Positions 50,951-60,695 of a stretch of DNA of 64,000 nucleotides are shown piece after piece (the stretch's first letter is position 1; each line of letters begins with the position of its first letter). The stretch covers positions 1,798,001 through 1,862,000 of the forward strand of contig NZ_CP182357.1 in the NCBI RefSeq assembly GCF_048571275.1, in the 5' to 3' direction. The notes below the pieces were generated by a model, which was not told where the DNA came from, made no database searches, and was given only the letters and a program-made list of their open reading frames with translations. The position numbers and the translations under genes were made by a program. The DNA comes from Marinarcus sediminis. GTDB taxonomy: Bacteria > Campylobacterota > Campylobacteria > Campylobacterales > Arcobacteraceae.

Positions 50951-52293
50951 AGCAGATATTGTGGTTCAGAAGGGATTTAAGAGTAGAAGACAGTGCCATC
51001 TTAGCGCATGCTAAAGAGGAAGTTTTGCCCATTTTTATTTTTGATAAACATATTTTAAAACAATTGCCCAAAGAGGACAAACGTATTACGTTTATTTATC
51101 AATGTGTTTTGGAGTTAAAAAAGAGATTGCAAGCATTGAAGCTTGATTTGGCGATATTTTTTGATGAGCCTCAAAATGTCTTTAAAAAGCTTAAAGAAAT
51201 GGGGTTTGATGAGGTATTGTGTTCGGTAGATTTTGACGCGTATGCCAAACAAAGAGATGAAGAGATTGAAAAAATCATTCCTTTAAAAAGATACATTGAT
51301 GCTTTTATTTTAAATCCTGCTTTGCATTTGAAAAAGGATCAAACTCCGTATAAAGTCTTTACTCCTTTTTATAAATCATTGAGCATGATAAGCCAATCGA
51401 AGCACATTGATGAGTATAAACGCAATGAAAATCTAAAGAAAATAAAGTTTGATTATTCAACGATTCCCTCTTTAGCACAGCTGGGTTTTCAAAAGCAGAT
51501 TTTGCCTCATTTTTTAACGTTAAATGGATTTGAACTTTTAGATGCGTTTCAAACCAAAATGAGCAGCTATGAAAAAAACAGAGACTATTTTAACAAAGAT
51601 GCCAGCTCGAAACTTTCGGTGCATTTAAGATTTGGTTTAATTTCTCCCAAACAACTCTTTAACTGCATTCGTTTATCCCCCAATAACAGGGGGGAATTTT
51701 TTATCAAAGAACTGTTTTGGCGAGAATTTTATAACTATATTTTGTTTCATTTTCCCAAATCCCAAGAGAGCAATTTTAACGGCTTAAAAATATCTTGGAA
51801 TGACAGTGAAGAGGATTTTAAAAGGTGGTGTGAAGGTAAAACCGGTGTTCCAATTGTTGATGCAGCCATGATACACTTAAATCAAACAGGACTCATGCAT
51901 AATCGCCTACGAATGGTTGTAGCCTCTTTTTTAACCAAAAACCTCTTTATAAATTGGAAAAAAGGGGAAGCCTATTTTGCGCAAAAACTTTTAGATTATG
52001 AAGCCTCTTCAAACATAGGCTCTTGGCAATGGTGCGCAAGCACAGGTGCAGATGCTGCGCCTTATTTTAGAATATTTAATCCTTATAACCAATCAAAAAA
52101 GTTTGATAAAGAGGGTGTTTTTATCAAAAGTGTCATAAAAGAGTTTGAACATATTGATGACAGAGTGTTTCATATTGAAAATGGTGTTCAATCTAATGTA
52201 TTTATAACGTATCCCAAAGCAATGGTGGATATAAAGCTATCGCGGCAAAGAGCCATAGAGCGATTTAAAGAGGCAAAAAATGAACTGTTTTGA
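50947..52293 (+). CDS. phrB: Deoxyribodipyrimidine photolyase
   Basis: 448 aa. N-terminal antenna domain (WFRRDLRVEDSAIL) and C-terminal FAD domain (MHNRLRMVVASFLTKNL, the conserved IGSWQWCASTGADAAPYFRI and NPYNQSKKFD). It repairs cyclobutane pyrimidine dimers using light. Overlaps the DUF523 gene by 4 bp and the FAD oxidoreductase by 14 bp, so it is part of one operon. Confidence 0.94.
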   Translation: MKQILWFRRDLRVEDSAILAHAKEEVLPIFIFDKHILKQLPKEDKRITFIYQCVLELKKRLQALKLDLAIFFDEPQNVFKKLKEMGFDEVLCSVDFDAYAKQRDEEIEKIIPLKRYIDAFILNPALHLKKDQTPYKVFTPFYKSLSMISQSKHIDEYKRNENLKKIKFDYSTIPSLAQLGFQKQILPHFLTLNGFELLDAFQTKMSSYEKNRDYFNKDASSKLSVHLRFGLISPKQLFNCIRLSPNNRGEFFIKELFWREFYNYILFHFPKSQESNFNGLKISWNDSEEDFKRWCEGKTGVPIVDAAMIHLNQTGLMHNRLRMVVASFLTKNLFINWKKGEAYFAQKLLDYEASSNIGSWQWCASTGADAAPYFRIFNPYNQSKKFDKEGVFIKSVIKEFEHIDDRVFHIENGVQSNVFITYPKAMVDIKLSRQRAIERFKEAKNELF

Positions 52294-53701
52294 TATGGCA
52301 GTTATTGGTTCAGGCATGGGTGGAAGTCTGATAAGTGCTTTAAATAAAGAAAAAGATATAATTGTATTTGAAAAAGAGTCAAACCTTGGTGGGTGCGCAA
52401 GTACATTTCAAAAAGCAGGCAACTTTTACAATGCTGGGGCAACAACTTTTGTGGGATATGAACAAAACCATCCCATAAAAATGATTTTTGAAGCAATAAA
52501 CTATACCCCTGATATGACAAAATGTGAAGTAGCCATTCGGGTGATACACAATAAAAAAAGTGTGGACAGAGTAAAAGATTTTGACACTTTTTTAGCCAAT
52601 ATCAATGAGAGGTATCCTCATAAGAACAACACACTTTTTTGGAAAACCATCAAAGACATAGATGAAAAGTTTTGGCGTTTAAAGCGCTTGCATTATGCCA
52701 AATATAAGCTCTCCTCTTATGTGAAAACGGCATATTCAATGGTGGAGTTATTGGCTGTTTTTAAATTTGATTTGTTTAAAAGTGCGCAACATTTTATGGA
52801 TGAAATTTTAACGGATATTTCATCGGAGTACCGAGCGTTTATTGATGCCCAACTTTTAATCACACTGCAAACGACTTCAAAAGAGATATCGTTGTTGTCG
52901 TTGGCTTTGGGTTTATCGTATCCTTTTCATGATGTTTTTTATGTCAACAATGGCATGGGAACACTTTTTGAGGGGTTGTTAAAAGATGTCAATGTTCATA
53001 AAAACGAGCAGATTGTTAAAATAAAAAAAGAGGAAGTGTTGTATCGAGTTATCTCGAACAAAAATGAATATATGGCAAAACAAGTGATATTAAACTCTTC
53101 TGTTTACAACACCGCACACCTTTTTGATGATGAAAACATAAAGAACTATTATGAGAGTTTTTCTTTTAGTGATCAAAGTGCTTTTGCGGTATATTTAACA
53201 TTGGATTCACAAGAGGATTTTTTACACCATTATCAAATCATACTCAATGAAAATATTCCCAATGGCATATCCAACTCAATTTTTATCTCTTTTAGTGCAA
53301 AAGAGGATAAAAAACTCTCCAAAAATGGATACAGCATAAACATTTCAACACATACAAAAGCTCTATTTTGGAAGAATATTGATAAAGAAGAGTACAAAAA
53401 ACAAAAACAAATCACGCAAAATTTTATAATGAAACATTTTTTAGAAAATTTTGTAACCATTCAACAAGAGTCTATAATTGATATACACAGTGCAACGTCT
53501 GCGACATTTAATAAATTTATAAACAGATATAATTGTGGAGGAAAAGCAATTCCTTTTAAAAATATATTACAAACTCCCAGTTGCAGAACTCCTTTTAAAG
53601 GTTTGTACAATGTGGGTGATACTGTTTTTGCAGGACAAGGTTGTCCTGGCATTGCCCTTGGTGTTGAAGTTTTAAATAAGGAGATACATGAACCGTTTTA
53701 A
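52280..53701 (+). CDS. FAD-dependent oxidoreductase (phytoene desaturase/CrtI-like)
   Basis: 473 aa. Dinucleotide-binding GSGMGGSLIS then FEKESNLGGCAST at the N-terminus, and the C-terminal FAD segment NVGDTVFAGQGCPGIALG. This is the amine-oxidase/CrtI superfamily pattern. Real substrate unknown; no carotenoid genes are adjacent. The start overlaps phr by 14 bp with GAGG upstream, and the end overlaps the kinase gene by 14 bp. Confidence 0.85.
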   Translation: MNCFDMAVIGSGMGGSLISALNKEKDIIVFEKESNLGGCASTFQKAGNFYNAGATTFVGYEQNHPIKMIFEAINYTPDMTKCEVAIRVIHNKKSVDRVKDFDTFLANINERYPHKNNTLFWKTIKDIDEKFWRLKRLHYAKYKLSSYVKTAYSMVELLAVFKFDLFKSAQHFMDEILTDISSEYRAFIDAQLLITLQTTSKEISLLSLALGLSYPFHDVFYVNNGMGTLFEGLLKDVNVHKNEQIVKIKKEEVLYRVISNKNEYMAKQVILNSSVYNTAHLFDDENIKNYYESFSFSDQSAFAVYLTLDSQEDFLHHYQIILNENIPNGISNSIFISFSAKEDKKLSKNGYSINISTHTKALFWKNIDKEEYKKQKQITQNFIMKHFLENFVTIQQESIIDIHSATSATFNKFINRYNCGGKAIPFKNILQTPSCRTPFKGLYNVGDTVFAGQGCPGIALGVEVLNKEIHEPF

Positions 53702-54683
53702 ACTTAAAATATCACTGTTTGATTGGACCTATATTGCGCTTTTTGGCACAGTCTTTAGTTTTTTTATTTCACTGTTTTTATATTTTTTAAATGATGCATT
53801 AAGAGAGTTTAGCACCATTGTTTTTAGTATGTCAAATGCGGTGTTTATAACGTTGTTTTCATCTTTATTTATATCGCTATCCAATCATTTTCTTTTGCCT
53901 AAAATTGATGAAAAATTTTGGATGTTTATCAGTTTTATCTTCTCATTTTTAGCGGGCTTTTTAGGTTTTATCTTCTCTTATTATATTTTTTCTTTGGGTG
54001 AATTTCATATTATCAAGTTTATTCAACCCTATTGGTTATATATTGGCACGGTAGTTGGTTTTTTAACGTTTCTTATTGGTTTGATTTTGCATCAATTTAT
54101 CTCAATGAAATATAAAAATGAATTCATAAGCAGTGAAATTTTGGAGAGTAAAATTAAAGCACTAGAGAATGAGTTAAATCCCCATTTTCTCTTTAATGCC
54201 CTAAATTCAATCTCTGAATTGATATATGTGAATCAAAAGAAAGCAGAAAAAGCGACGCTTGATTTATCGGATTTTTTACGAAATGCAATTACAAGAGAGA
54301 GTTTGATTGAGTTAAACGGCGAAATCAAAATGGTTGAGACCTATTTGAAAATAGAGAACATCAGATTTGACAATAAAATAAAACTTTACACCCATATTCA
54401 AGAGAGTTTGAAACCAATAAACATACCAAAGTTTTCAATCCAACTGCTTGTGGAAAATGCCATTAAACATGGTTTTAATTCCAAAGAACTGACCATAAAT
54501 GTAGATGTCAATGATCGAAAAATTGAAGTGTCAAATGATGGAATATTGAGTGATAACGTCACCTTTGGTACAGGATTAGGTAATTTAAAAAAGAGATTAG
54601 AATTGTTGGATATTGGAAAATTAAGTTATAAAAAAGAGAATAATAAAATGATATTTATAATTCATTTGAAAGGTAAAAAGTGA
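53688..54683 (+). CDS. LytS-type sensor histidine kinase
   Basis: 331 aa. Four membrane segments in the first ~140 residues, a short coiled linker, then the HisKA_7TM/His_kinase-type box NELNPHFLFNAL (His166) and a compact ATPase domain (N-box VENAIKHG, then GTGLGNLKKRL). There is no large sensor domain, so the membrane bundle may itself sense. Overlaps its regulator by 4 bp and the FAD oxidoreductase by 14 bp. Confidence 0.92.
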   Translation: MNRFKLKISLFDWTYIALFGTVFSFFISLFLYFLNDALREFSTIVFSMSNAVFITLFSSLFISLSNHFLLPKIDEKFWMFISFIFSFLAGFLGFIFSYYIFSLGEFHIIKFIQPYWLYIGTVVGFLTFLIGLILHQFISMKYKNEFISSEILESKIKALENELNPHFLFNALNSISELIYVNQKKAEKATLDLSDFLRNAITRESLIELNGEIKMVETYLKIENIRFDNKIKLYTHIQESLKPINIPKFSIQLLVENAIKHGFNSKELTINVDVNDRKIEVSNDGILSDNVTFGTGLGNLKKRLELLDIGKLSYKKENNKMIFIIHLKGKK

Positions 54684-55390
54684 AAATATTGATTGTAGAT
54701 GATGAAACGCTCGCATTAGCCAGATTAAAACGACTTTTACAAGAAGAGGGAGTGGATGATATTGTTGAGTGTAATCATCCAATAGAAGCTATAAAAGAGG
54801 TTTCAAAACAGAGCTTTAATGTGGCTTATTTGGATATTTCAATGCCAACCATGAATGGGCTTGAACTTGCAAATACTATTTTGGAAATAAGTCCAAATAT
54901 TTTTATTATTTTCCAAACGGCGTATGAAGAGTATGCACTAGAAGCTTTTCAAAGTGGTGGTGTTGATTATTTGTTAAAACCCATTTCAAATGAGAGTGTA
55001 AAAAACTCCTTAGTAAAAGTTGAAAAATATAGGTCAACACCTTTAGATGGCTCAAAGAAAATCATGGCAAAAAGAGGAGATAAACTCTATTTGATTGCAC
55101 TTGATGATATCTATTATATGAAAGCTGATTTAGATGAAGTGAATATAAAGATAAAAAATACAGATGCTTGTATTCGAAAAAAAATAGGAGATATGGAAAC
55201 GCTTTTAAAAGGGAAAAACTTTTTTAGGATTCACCGTTCTTGTATTATCAATGTTGATAAAATAAAAGCCATGCAAAGCATTGAACAATCGAAATTAGAA
55301 ATATCTTTTGACGGTATTGATGATGTAGTAACTAGCTCCAAAGATGGGGCTAAAGAGTTCAGAGAATATTTAAACAGAAGAAGTTTGTAA
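54680..55390 (+). CDS. LytTR-type response regulator
   Basis: 236 aa. Receiver domain with DDE acidic pocket, phosphoacceptor Asp52 in AYLDISMP and Lys in LLKPIS, followed by a C-terminal LytTR DNA-binding domain (about residues 135-236, FFRIHRSCIINVDKI). Cotranscribed with its kinase and with the photolyase genes. Target promoters unknown. Confidence 0.94.
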   Translation: MKILIVDDETLALARLKRLLQEEGVDDIVECNHPIEAIKEVSKQSFNVAYLDISMPTMNGLELANTILEISPNIFIIFQTAYEEYALEAFQSGGVDYLLKPISNESVKNSLVKVEKYRSTPLDGSKKIMAKRGDKLYLIALDDIYYMKADLDEVNIKIKNTDACIRKKIGDMETLLKGKNFFRIHRSCIINVDKIKAMQSIEQSKLEISFDGIDDVVTSSKDGAKEFREYLNRRSL

Positions 55391-55440
55391 TTATGACTCT
55401 ACTCATTGATGAAAAGAATATAAAAATCAGAGGATATTAA

Positions 55441-56526
55441 ATGCCAAATAATAGATGTAATAAAAAAATAGTATTAAAAAAGAGAGCGTCGAATGTATAT
55501 TTTTTAAGTGAATTTGATGAGCTTATAGATAAAAGTATCATATTTTTTAAAGAACTTGGATTTAAAGTGGTCTTTTCAAAAGGGATATTGATACTTGATG
55601 TGAAAAATACCAGAGAATTTTTTTCTGATAATATTGATGTTTTTAATGCTACTTTTAATGACTCACAAAGAGATGATATCAAAGTATTTATCGAATATTT
55701 AGGTGATAGTCCTTTCAGTTATCAATCAATACTCTTAGCTAAACCTTTGCAAAAATATATCAATATTTTAGAAGATAAAGAGTTTTTTGATATCATCAAT
55801 CATAAATCTTTAAAATCATATTTTCAACCTATAATTAATATGCATGACAATACAATTTATGGGTATCAAACAGTGATTTTTGGGGTAAAAGAAGATGGGA
55901 CATTGATGTCACCTGATATATTATTTGAAAAATCAAAACAAAATGATTTGATTTTTAAATTGGGCAGACTTTGTAGGGAAACGGCATTAAAATCTGCTGC
56001 GAGTAAAAAAATTACTGAAAAAGTATTTATAAATTTTATACCAATGGCAATTTATAAGCCAGAATTTTATTTTGCTTTAGCAAAGAAATGGGCAAAAATT
56101 AACCCCTCTCAAATTGTATTTGAAGTAGTAGAAAGTAACTCTGAAAAACATCAAAAACATCTCAAACGTATCTTAAACTATTACAGAGACAAAGGTTATA
56201 ATATAGCATTAGATAATGTGGGAGAAGGGTATTCAAGTTTAAATATGCTCATAGATTTTAAACCTGATATAATTAGAATAGATGGAAATGTCATAGACAG
56301 AATTGACCAAAGTGAATTCCAACAATCTGTTTATAAAGCTTTGTATACTATCGCACAAGAGAATAATATCAAGGTCTTAGCAGAAGGGGTTAAAACGGTT
56401 GATGAGTTAGAAATGATTAAAAGTATCGGAGTTGATTATGTTCAAGGAGACTATTTCTCTAAACTCACTTCTGAACCCATTCGAGAAATAAGAGAAATAA
56501 AAAAATTAAGAATGCAAAGGGCGTAG
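55441..56526 (+). CDS. Degenerate EAL-domain protein
   Basis: 361 aa. An N-terminal ~115-residue region of no recognised family precedes an EAL domain (about 120-355). The metal-binding Glu of the EAL motif is replaced: GYQTVIFG (Gln143) instead of E-x-L. DDFG reads DNVG (258-261), and the usual Lys of IKID is Arg. Asn198 and Glu231 are kept. Cyclic-di-GMP hydrolysis is therefore unlikely; binding or a protein-partner role is more plausible. It starts 50 bp after the LytTR gene. Confidence 0.82.
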   Translation: MPNNRCNKKIVLKKRASNVYFLSEFDELIDKSIIFFKELGFKVVFSKGILILDVKNTREFFSDNIDVFNATFNDSQRDDIKVFIEYLGDSPFSYQSILLAKPLQKYINILEDKEFFDIINHKSLKSYFQPIINMHDNTIYGYQTVIFGVKEDGTLMSPDILFEKSKQNDLIFKLGRLCRETALKSAASKKITEKVFINFIPMAIYKPEFYFALAKKWAKINPSQIVFEVVESNSEKHQKHLKRILNYYRDKGYNIALDNVGEGYSSLNMLIDFKPDIIRIDGNVIDRIDQSEFQQSVYKALYTIAQENNIKVLAEGVKTVDELEMIKSIGVDYVQGDYFSKLTSEPIREIREIKKLRMQRA

Positions 56527-56702
56527 CATAATCCATTTGAAAGAACTGAAAAAGATGTTTGAAGTCAGATATAAAATGAGAAAAAAGAGATTAAACAGTA
56601 AGCAGAATCAAATTATTTTTATGAATAACTGATTATAAAACAGTCACTTTATATATTATTAATTAAGCTTTGGTTATATTAAACAAAATAAAAGAGGGAA
56701 AT

Positions 56703-58895
56703 ATGGATTGCAGTTCTTTTAAAGAGTTTCAAATAGATACAGCTTTGTATAATATTTTAATTGTTGAACACTCTAAAATATCATTAAATATCATTAAAAG
56801 CAGTTTCAAAAACTATAGTTACCATCTTTTATACAGCAAAAATGAGTTGGAAGCTCAAAGAATTATTGACGAAAATAATATTCATTATGCCATCATCAAT
56901 TGTGATATACCCAAAGAAAATGAATATTCATTGCTTAAATATTGTTATGATAGAGGGATTAAAATCTTTTTAATATGCAATCATGAACATAACAATATAG
57001 ACTTTTTTTACAAATTTGGTGTTATTGAGTACTTTAATAAAAACAGTAACTTTGTGTTTGAGATGAACAACTTACATCAGATGATACAGCAAATAGAACA
57101 GAACAGATATCACTCTATTTTATTGGTTGAGAATGACCAAGAGACTCAAAATAAGTTTCAAACGGTATTTCAAAACAGAAATTATAATGTCATTACGGCA
57201 AAGAGTACCCATAATATTTTCACCCTTCTTAAGGCAAAAAACATTGATTTGCTTATTTTAAATATTGATATAGAAAATGACAACGGTTTGGATTTTATAC
57301 TGCAACACCACAACTACATCATCAATGAATTGAAAATTTCTATTTTGTTTGTGACAAGTAATTTTAAAAGCACTGTTTTAAAAGATGCTTTAAGAATGGG
57401 CGTGTGTGATGTTATTAAAAAGCCTTATGAGATTGAAGAGCTTATTTTAAAAGTGGATATGTGGATTAACAGTAAGATTAAAAGTGAAAAATTGTTATGT
57501 TCAACCCAACTTTTAGAGCAATACAAAAACACTGTCGACAGAAGTTCTATTGTTTCAAAAACAGATCCAAGAGGGGTCATTACTTATGTCAATGAAGCCT
57601 TTTGTAATATTTCTGGTTACAGCCAAAATGAACTTTTAGGACGGCCACATAATATCGTACGACATCCTGATATGAAAGCAGCCACATTTAAAAAAATGTG
57701 GCATACCCTTAAAAATCTTAAGCAGCCTTGGGTGGGAAAAGTTAAAAACAGAAAAAAAGATGGAAATGCCTATTGGGTGCAAACCATTATTAACCCAATT
57801 TTAGATGCCAATGGAAAGATCATAGAGTATATTGGTATTCGTACGGATATTACTGAAATTGAAACAGCAAAAGAGTATTTGGAAAAACAGTTCAGTATTA
57901 CCAAAAACAATTTTGCTGAAATGATGGTACTTTCAAAACTTTATGAAGAAGCCATAGATAAAAGCAATATTATCATTCGTATCGATAAAGATAAAAAAAT
58001 TCTTTATGCCAATCAATCATTTTATAATTTAATGGGATATACACCCAAAGAGTTAATTGGTCAACCTTATTCATATATAAAGCGATCTGATGATGTGAAA
58101 GATGAATACATTGAATCCATTTGGGAGGATATACAACAAAACAATATTTGGAAAGGAGAGTTACATAACTTTTCTAAAAAAGGCAAATTACACCATTTCA
58201 TTTCGACCGTTGTTCCCATTAAAAATTCAAAAGGTGAAATTTTGGAGTATATGGGAATACGACAAGATATTACTGAAGTTGTTGAGTTGCATGAAGAGCT
58301 TGAAGCCACCCAAAGAGAAATTGTTTATAAAATGGGTGAAATTGGTGAAACCAGAAGTAAAGAGACGGGCAATCACGTTAAGCGAGTGGCAGAGTATTCA
58401 AAACGTTTAGCTGAATTGTATGGATTAAGCAGTAAAGAAGCAGACATTTTATTTACAGCAAGTCCGATGCATGATATTGGGAAAGTGGGTATCCCCGATG
58501 CCATTTTGAATAAACCAGGGAAATTGACTCCCCAAGAGTGGAAAATCATGAAAACACACTCTGTAATTGGGTATAACATTTTAAAAAACAGTAAAAGAGA
58601 AGTGTTAAAAGCAGCAGCAATTGTTGCAAGAGAGCATCATGAAAAGTGGAATGGTTCAGGATATCCCAGAAAACTAAAAGCTGAAAAAATACATATTTAT
58701 GGACGAATTACTGCCATTGCGGATGTATTTGATGCACTGGGAAGTGACAGATGTTATAAAAAAGCATGGGACGATGAAAAAATATTTGACTTACTGCTTC
58801 GTGAAAAAGAGATACATTTTGATCCCACTTTGATTGATTTATTTATGGATAATGTTGAAGCATTTAAAGCAATACGAGATAAGTATAAAGATTAA
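56703..58895 (+). CDS. Two-receiver, two-PAS, HD-GYP phosphodiesterase
   Basis: 730 aa. I use ATG 56703 (GAGGG upstream) over an upstream in-frame ATG at 56670. Domains in order: two receivers (about 15-125 and 135-260), with Asp in INCD and LNID at the acceptor positions; PAS1 (280-385) with the Aer-like IVRHPDMKAATFKKMW; PAS2 (410-520); and HD-GYP (about 540-720) with MHDIGKVGIPD and HHEKWNGSGYP. Catalytic residues are all present, so it should degrade c-di-GMP. The receivers and PAS domains imply control by kinases and by redox or ligand. Confidence 0.92.
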   Translation: MDCSSFKEFQIDTALYNILIVEHSKISLNIIKSSFKNYSYHLLYSKNELEAQRIIDENNIHYAIINCDIPKENEYSLLKYCYDRGIKIFLICNHEHNNIDFFYKFGVIEYFNKNSNFVFEMNNLHQMIQQIEQNRYHSILLVENDQETQNKFQTVFQNRNYNVITAKSTHNIFTLLKAKNIDLLILNIDIENDNGLDFILQHHNYIINELKISILFVTSNFKSTVLKDALRMGVCDVIKKPYEIEELILKVDMWINSKIKSEKLLCSTQLLEQYKNTVDRSSIVSKTDPRGVITYVNEAFCNISGYSQNELLGRPHNIVRHPDMKAATFKKMWHTLKNLKQPWVGKVKNRKKDGNAYWVQTIINPILDANGKIIEYIGIRTDITEIETAKEYLEKQFSITKNNFAEMMVLSKLYEEAIDKSNIIIRIDKDKKILYANQSFYNLMGYTPKELIGQPYSYIKRSDDVKDEYIESIWEDIQQNNIWKGELHNFSKKGKLHHFISTVVPIKNSKGEILEYMGIRQDITEVVELHEELEATQREIVYKMGEIGETRSKETGNHVKRVAEYSKRLAELYGLSSKEADILFTASPMHDIGKVGIPDAILNKPGKLTPQEWKIMKTHSVIGYNILKNSKREVLKAAAIVAREHHEKWNGSGYPRKLKAEKIHIYGRITAIADVFDALGSDRCYKKAWDDEKIFDLLLREKEIHFDPTLIDLFMDNVEAFKAIRDKYKD

Positions 58896-58924
58896 ATTAT
58901 CATCTTTAAAAGAAAAGAGTAACT

Positions 58925-59563
58925 ATGCAGTTAGAGCAAATGCGTCAAGAGTATTCTACGCAATCCTTGCATCGAAAAGATTTAGAGTCTACACCTTTAA
59001 AACAGTTTGAAAAGTGGTTTAATCACGCTTTGGATGCAAAACTTTTAGAGCCCAATGCCATGAGTTTAGCCACCGTAGGTGAAGATATGATGCCCTCAAT
59101 CAGAACGGTATTGCTTAAAATTTATGATGAAAACGGTTTTGTTTTTTTTTCCAATTATAAAAGTAAAAAAGCCAAACAAATTGAACAAAATCCAAAAGCA
59201 GCACTCCATTTTGCTTGGTTGCCTCTGGAACGACAAGTTAAAATTGAAGGAACCATAGAGCAAATCAGTAAAACGGACTCTTTAAAATACTTTTTATCTC
59301 GCCCAAAAGGGAGTCAAATTGGCGCTTATATTTCACATCAAAGTGAAATTATCAGTTCAAGAAGTTTGTTGGAAGCAAAATTTAACGAAATGAAAAACAA
59401 GTTTTTAAAAGGAGAAGTCCCTTTTCCCTCTTTTTGGGGTGGTTATTTGCTCAAACCTACTGTGATAGAGTTTTGGCAAGGTGGGCAAGACAGATTACAT
59501 GACAGATTTGAATACCGATTACTTGAAGATAATACCTGGGAAATAAATCGGCTTGAGCCTTAA
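58925..59563 (+). CDS. pdxH: Pyridoxamine 5'-phosphate oxidase
   Basis: 212 aa FMN enzyme making PLP. Motifs: SIRTVLLKIYDENGFVFFSN, the FMN-binding KSKKAKQIEQNPKAAL, QVKIEGTIEQ, SRPKGSQIGAYISHQS, and the C-terminal EFWQGGQDRLHDRFEYR with ERLEP-like end (NRLEP). Full length. It starts 29 bp after the HD-GYP gene; the operon link looks incidental. Confidence 0.96.
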   Translation: MQLEQMRQEYSTQSLHRKDLESTPLKQFEKWFNHALDAKLLEPNAMSLATVGEDMMPSIRTVLLKIYDENGFVFFSNYKSKKAKQIEQNPKAALHFAWLPLERQVKIEGTIEQISKTDSLKYFLSRPKGSQIGAYISHQSEIISSRSLLEAKFNEMKNKFLKGEVPFPSFWGGYLLKPTVIEFWQGGQDRLHDRFEYRLLEDNTWEINRLEP

Positions 59564-59672
59564 TAAATAAGCTAATAATATATAAAGTTATTTAATAATA
59601 ATAATAAAAATGATTGTAATAAGAAAGTCAGTGTTAAATTATAAAATCTTTATTTAATAAATAAAAATTTGG

Positions 59673-59678
59673 TATACT
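59673..59678 (+). promoter_or_regulatory. -10 box of the second HD-GYP gene
   Basis: TATACT in TTTGGTATACT, an extended -10, 36 bp upstream of the ATG. The preceding 59564-59672 stretch is A/T-rich with nothing else seen. Confidence 0.5.
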
Positions 59679-59713
59679 ATATAAAAAATAATAAAAAAGA
59701 TTAAGAAGACTTC

Positions 59714-60670
59714 ATGAATAGAAACGATTTTTTATTTACGCCTATTGCAAAAGATATACTAGAAGAGGGCAATGTTTATCCTTATAACTTATATAGAAAA
59801 GTGGATGAAAAGATATTTACACTTATTCTAAAAAAAGACAAGGTATTAAATCAAATTAATGGGAAAAAGTTGTCTTTTTCTGATAATCTTGTTTATATTA
59901 ATGCCAAAGACAGAAGATTGTATCAAGAGTATATTCAATCGCATATTTCAAATATTATTGACAACAAAGAAGTCTCTATTGAAAGTAAAGTCTCTTTAAT
60001 TAATCAAATTGCTTCGACTACTATGAATGATCTTTTTGAGAGTGAAGTAACTTCTGAAAACTTGATTAAAATTAATTCGGTGATTAATGATACCATTAAA
60101 CTGATGCTCAATGAATCTAATGCATTATACGCTATGCTAAAAGTGACTTCTTATGATTATTATACCTATACACATTGTGTTGATGTAGCAGCTTATGCCA
60201 TTGGTTTTGGAATTTATTTAAACTTATGCCAACACGATTTAGAGACGTTGGGAAAAGCTGCCATGTTGCATGATTTAGGAAAAAAAGGCATTGACAATAA
60301 AATCATCACAAAAAATGGTGCTTTGACCCTCGAAGAGTTTGAAATTGTTAAAGAACATCCTACTTTGAGTGTAAAAATGTTAGAAGAGTTGGGTGAAGAA
60401 GATAGAGATTTGTTAGTTGCTATTGGTCAGCATCATGAAAAATGCAATGGGAAAGGGTATCCTAAAGGCCTTTATGCCAACGAAATCTGTGAATTGGCAA
60501 AGATTGTCTCTATTTGTGATGTTTTTAATGCATTAACAACCCGAAGAACTTATAAAGACAGAATGAGCTCTTTTCACGCTTTTAAAATTATGTGCGGTGA
60601 AATGCTTGAGGATTTATCAAAAGAACACTTAGCAAAATTTATCCGATTTATGGGATGTATACAACAATAA
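59714..60670 (+). CDS. HD-GYP domain phosphodiesterase
   Basis: 318 aa soluble protein. The N-terminal ~140 residues are helical and unassigned. The HD-GYP domain begins near YTHCVDVAAYAI, with the metal motif LHDLGKKGIDN and HHEKCNGKGYPKG, so catalysis is expected. It has its own -10 and is not in an operon with pdxH. Probably hydrolyses c-di-GMP. The N-terminal input is unknown. Confidence 0.9.
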   Translation: MNRNDFLFTPIAKDILEEGNVYPYNLYRKVDEKIFTLILKKDKVLNQINGKKLSFSDNLVYINAKDRRLYQEYIQSHISNIIDNKEVSIESKVSLINQIASTTMNDLFESEVTSENLIKINSVINDTIKLMLNESNALYAMLKVTSYDYYTYTHCVDVAAYAIGFGIYLNLCQHDLETLGKAAMLHDLGKKGIDNKIITKNGALTLEEFEIVKEHPTLSVKMLEELGEEDRDLLVAIGQHHEKCNGKGYPKGLYANEICELAKIVSICDVFNALTTRRTYKDRMSSFHAFKIMCGEMLEDLSKEHLAKFIRFMGCIQQ

Positions 60671-60695
60671 CTCTGGCTTTTTACATGGGAATTAT

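Noticed and set aside
56577..56633. 18-codon ORF between the EAL and HD-GYP genes
   Set aside because: No ribosome-binding site and no recognisable features.
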